Positions 9,159 through 10,743 of a stretch of 10,743 bases of DNA are shown here, piece after piece. The notes below the pieces were generated by a model. The model was not told the origin of the DNA. It made no database searches and worked only from the letters and a program-made list of their open reading frames with translations. This DNA is from an uncultured Collinsella sp. Its GTDB lineage: Bacteria; Actinomycetota; Coriobacteriia; Coriobacteriales; Coriobacteriaceae. A program made the position numbers and the translations under genes. Positions within the stretch are counted from its first letter, which is position 1. Every line of letters starts with the position of its first letter. The DNA lies in contig UQSC01000062.1 of the NCBI GenBank assembly GCA_900543615.1, positions 1 through 10,743 on the forward strand, in the 5' to 3' direction.

Positions 9159-9221
9159 CGGCATTTCATGTGCGCCACTAAATAGCTAAATGCCGAACCG
9201 CTGCTCGAGGCGGCGCACATG
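9159..9221. repeat. Two interleaved inverted repeats
   Basis: CGGCATTT (9159-9166) is complementary to AAATGCCG (9188-9195). CATGTGCGCC (9167-9176) is complementary to GGCGCACATG (9212-9221). The arms alternate A-B-A'-B', so as RNA the two stems could form a pseudoknot or be mutually exclusive; as DNA they could be overlapping operators. CTAAAT is also directly repeated at 9178-9183 and 9186-9191. The second arm of B ends 9 bases before the TATAAT at 9231. Confidence 0.55.
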
Positions 9222-9230
9222 GCGGCAGGG

Positions 9231-9236
9231 TATAAT
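9231..9236 (+). promoter_or_regulatory. Perfect TATAAT -10 hexamer for the small plus-strand gene
   Basis: A consensus TATAAT lies 34 bases upstream of the ATG at 9271. The expected -35 region (about 9208-9213) does not resemble TTGACA, so activator dependence or a chance match is possible. The leader would be about 27 bases and contains GGAGGTG at 9260-9266. Confidence 0.45.
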
Positions 9237-9270
9237 TTGATTGCCATAGATAGTAATTTGGAGGTGCCCC

Positions 9271-9744
9271 ATGAATGCCCCCAACGCGCTCCAAAACATC
9301 CGCTCAAAACACCCCGTTGCATATGTGGTTCTCTATCTCTTTGTCGGCTGGGCATTGCTGGTTGTCATCACCCATGCCATAGCTTTTGGAGCAGAACTGC
9401 TGATAGCCAGCTCGGACCAGCCCGTCGTCAAATGGGAGACGACCGATGAGTGCACCGACGGAACCCGAACCGTCTACTACAACAGCCCGTCCCTCTATCA
9501 AGAGCTCAAGGTCAAGATAAAAGATTCCAAGATTGTCGATGCCGAGCTAGGCGTTTATTTGGCAATCGGAGCAACCATTAACGCCGAGCAAGTCGAGTAC
9601 ACGAACAGCCATGCGACGTATCGTATCGACCTCAGCATCCTAGGCCGACCGTCACGCACCTGTCTGCTCAAATGCGACATACGCGGCACCACACTACACA
9701 TGTCCGAAATACAGATGCGCCCGGACAAGGGGTCCTCTTCTTGA
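9271..9744 (+). CDS. Small single-pass membrane protein of unknown function
   Basis: A 157-residue protein I cannot assign firmly. A short N-terminus is followed by a hydrophobic segment (about 17-46, VAYVVLYLFVGWALLVVI), then a soluble domain with many beta-like strands (52-150) and a Ser-rich end. Positive residues before the helix (Arg11, Lys13) suggest N-in, with the soluble part outside. The soluble part (SKIVDAELGVYLAIG followed by YRIDLSILGR) loosely recalls the Coa1-type fold of small membrane proteins, a weak guess. The start is supported by GGAGGTG just upstream. It is the only recognised plus-strand gene here, its GC content is near 50% by eye, below its neighbours, and it converges on dnaX with 21 bases between stops. 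These signs fit later insertion into the dnaX-ybaB interval. Confidence 0.75.
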   Translation: MNAPNALQNIRSKHPVAYVVLYLFVGWALLVVITHAIAFGAELLIASSDQPVVKWETTDECTDGTRTVYYNSPSLYQELKVKIKDSKIVDAELGVYLAIGATINAEQVEYTNSHATYRIDLSILGRPSRTCLLKCDIRGTTLHMSEIQMRPDKGSSS

Positions 9745-9765
9745 GCAGTATACCCGCCTGCACAG

Positions 9766-10690
9766 CTACTCCACCGGCTTGAAGATGGTGGCCTGGCCAA
9801 AGACGCTGCGGATGAGGGCCTTGGCCTCGTCCTCGGTCTGCGGGATGCTCGGGGCTGCGCCCTGATGGCCGAAGGGGCTGCCAGCACCGGGATTGGATTC
9901 CCAGGGAGCTGCAAGAGCGTCCTCCTCTTTGGGGGCAGTTGCAGCGGGCTTGGGCGCGGGCGTCGCACCCGGCACGTCGAACGGAGGCAGATCGTCCCCG
10001 CTCGCATCGCCGGCGAAGCCGCCGACCATAGCGTCATCGTAGGGCACCTGCTCGGATTCCCACGGCGCGGACTGCGCGACAGGCTGAGCCTTGGGGGCAG
10101 CCGAGCGCTCGGGCGCACGGGGTGCGGGCTCGGTCGGGAGCTTACCCGTGGCAGGAGCACCGGCGGGGTTGTCGGAGCGTAGCCAGGGGGCTTTGCCCAG
10201 GTCAGACGACTTGGGCGCGGGCGAGACGGGCTTGGGCGCGGGTGTCGGAGCAGCCGGTTTGGGCACTGCGGGCTTAGGCGCCGACGGGGTCGATGCCGCT
10301 ACCGGTGCCGTTTGCTGCTGCGGCGCGCTGGCGCTCGAGGATACAGGGGCCGCCGAGGACACGGGTTGCGGGTCCGCAGATGCCGCAGCCCGTGCAGATG
10401 GAGAATGCTCCTCATGTTGAGGAGCCGGCGTGCCACCCCCATCCAGGACATAGTCGACGGTACGACGACCGAAGACCGCGCAGACCGTCGGCAGGACCAC
10501 CGACTGCGTATCGGCGCGACCGAGCATCTTAATGGCAAAAGTCGAACCCGCGGGGAACGAGACCGTGAGCTTGGAGCCGTCGTCGGCCGTGGCGCGGGCG
10601 TTGAGCAAAAGCCCTGCGTAGGAGGCCTGACGAGCCTTGACGCGCTCGACGACCTCGGCCCATTTGCGCTGGAGCTCGCCGGCGTCCTCA
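9766..10690 (-). CDS. dnaX: DNA polymerase III subunit gamma/tau, C-terminal fragment (5' end missing)
   Basis: The genuine part encodes 307 residues ending at TAG 9766-9768. It starts with a folded segment (LQRKWAEVVERVKARQASYAGLL to KLTVSFPAGSTFAIKML), the kind of region found after the clamp-loader ATPase in tau. A long Pro/Ala-rich disordered linker follows, then a short terminal motif (EDEAKALIRSVFGQATIFKPVE). Tau ties the clamp loader to polymerase and helicase at the replication fork. The ATPase domain, with Walker motifs and zinc module, is absent because the contig ends. The assignment rests on this C-terminal pattern plus the nearby ybaB-recR. An apparent GTG start with the peptide MGSEMCIRDS lies in adapter sequence and is not real. 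Confidence 0.85.
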
Positions 10691-10743
10691 CTGTCTCTTA
10701 TACACATCTCCGAGCCCACGAGACCGAGGCTGATATCGTATGC
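10691..10743. other. Nextera transposase adapter and i7 index: non-genomic contamination
   Basis: Positions 10691-10709 are the 19-base Tn5 mosaic end CTGTCTCTTATACACATCT. Positions 10710-10724 (CCGAGCCCACGAGAC) complete the Nextera read-2 adapter. Positions 10725-10732 (CGAGGCTG) fit an 8-base i7 index. Positions 10733-10743 match the start of the P7 sequence (ATCTCGTATGC) with one mismatch. These bases are library-preparation sequence left at a contig end; the organism's DNA ends at 10690. Confidence 0.98.

Larger units (their letters stand above)
8932..9270. other. 339-base divergent intergenic region between ybaB and a plus-strand small gene
   Basis: No gene is supported here. A GC-rich stretch (8941-9050) carries the ybaB leader and an AT-richer stretch (9055-9200) carries clustered repeats. 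Listed separately are a palindrome beside the ybaB ribosome binding site, an extended -10-like element for ybaB, triple ATTATGCA elements, two interleaved inverted repeats and a TATAAT for the plus-strand gene. Because the two flanking genes diverge, this is the natural place for promoters in both directions. Confidence 0.6.

Noticed and set aside
10691..10719. DnaX N-terminus MGSEMCIRDS from a GTG start
   Set aside because: The codons lie in Nextera adapter sequence; the true 5' part of dnaX is missing from the contig.

Overview
The window is high-GC bacterial DNA carrying ordinary housekeeping genes next to an unassigned signalling operon. A strict-anaerobe pyruvate:ferredoxin oxidoreductase, an actinobacterial-looking DnaX tail, high GC and strong codon bias suggest a gut anaerobe of the Coriobacteriia (Collinsella-like). 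That assignment is inference from sequence style, not a database match. All recognisable genes but one small ORF lie on the minus strand. The right end (from 10691) is not genomic: it is Nextera/Illumina adapter, so the window is the end of a shotgun contig.

Reading the minus strand from right to left: a dnaX fragment (C-terminal part of the DNA polymerase III tau subunit) runs into the adapter. The classical dnaX-ybaB-recR cluster is interrupted by an oppositely oriented, lower-GC small membrane-protein gene (9271-9744) and a 339-base intergenic region full of repeats. YbaB/EbfC (8611-8931) and RecR (8001-8597) follow as a two-gene unit.

Next is a tight three-gene operon: a membrane-anchored protein with a Ser/Gly-rich linker (6850-7755), a Ser/Thr protein kinase with four C-terminal membrane helices (5009-6853) that starts in an ATGA overlap, and a C-terminal FHA-domain protein (4067-5005) that starts 3 nt after the kinase stop. 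A sensor, kinase and phospho-reader module is the natural inference. A terminator-like hairpin sits directly before the Shine-Dalgarno of the first gene. This operon is the best candidate for something not yet described.

After a 374-base structured gap comes nifJ (153-3692), the single-chain pyruvate:ferredoxin oxidoreductase that makes acetyl-CoA and reduced ferredoxin. It ends at a strong bidirectional terminator (59-101), which a plus-strand gene ending at about 46 may share. Several minus-strand genes have a GC-rich perfect palindrome just upstream of the ribosome binding site (before nifJ, the membrane-protein gene and ybaB).
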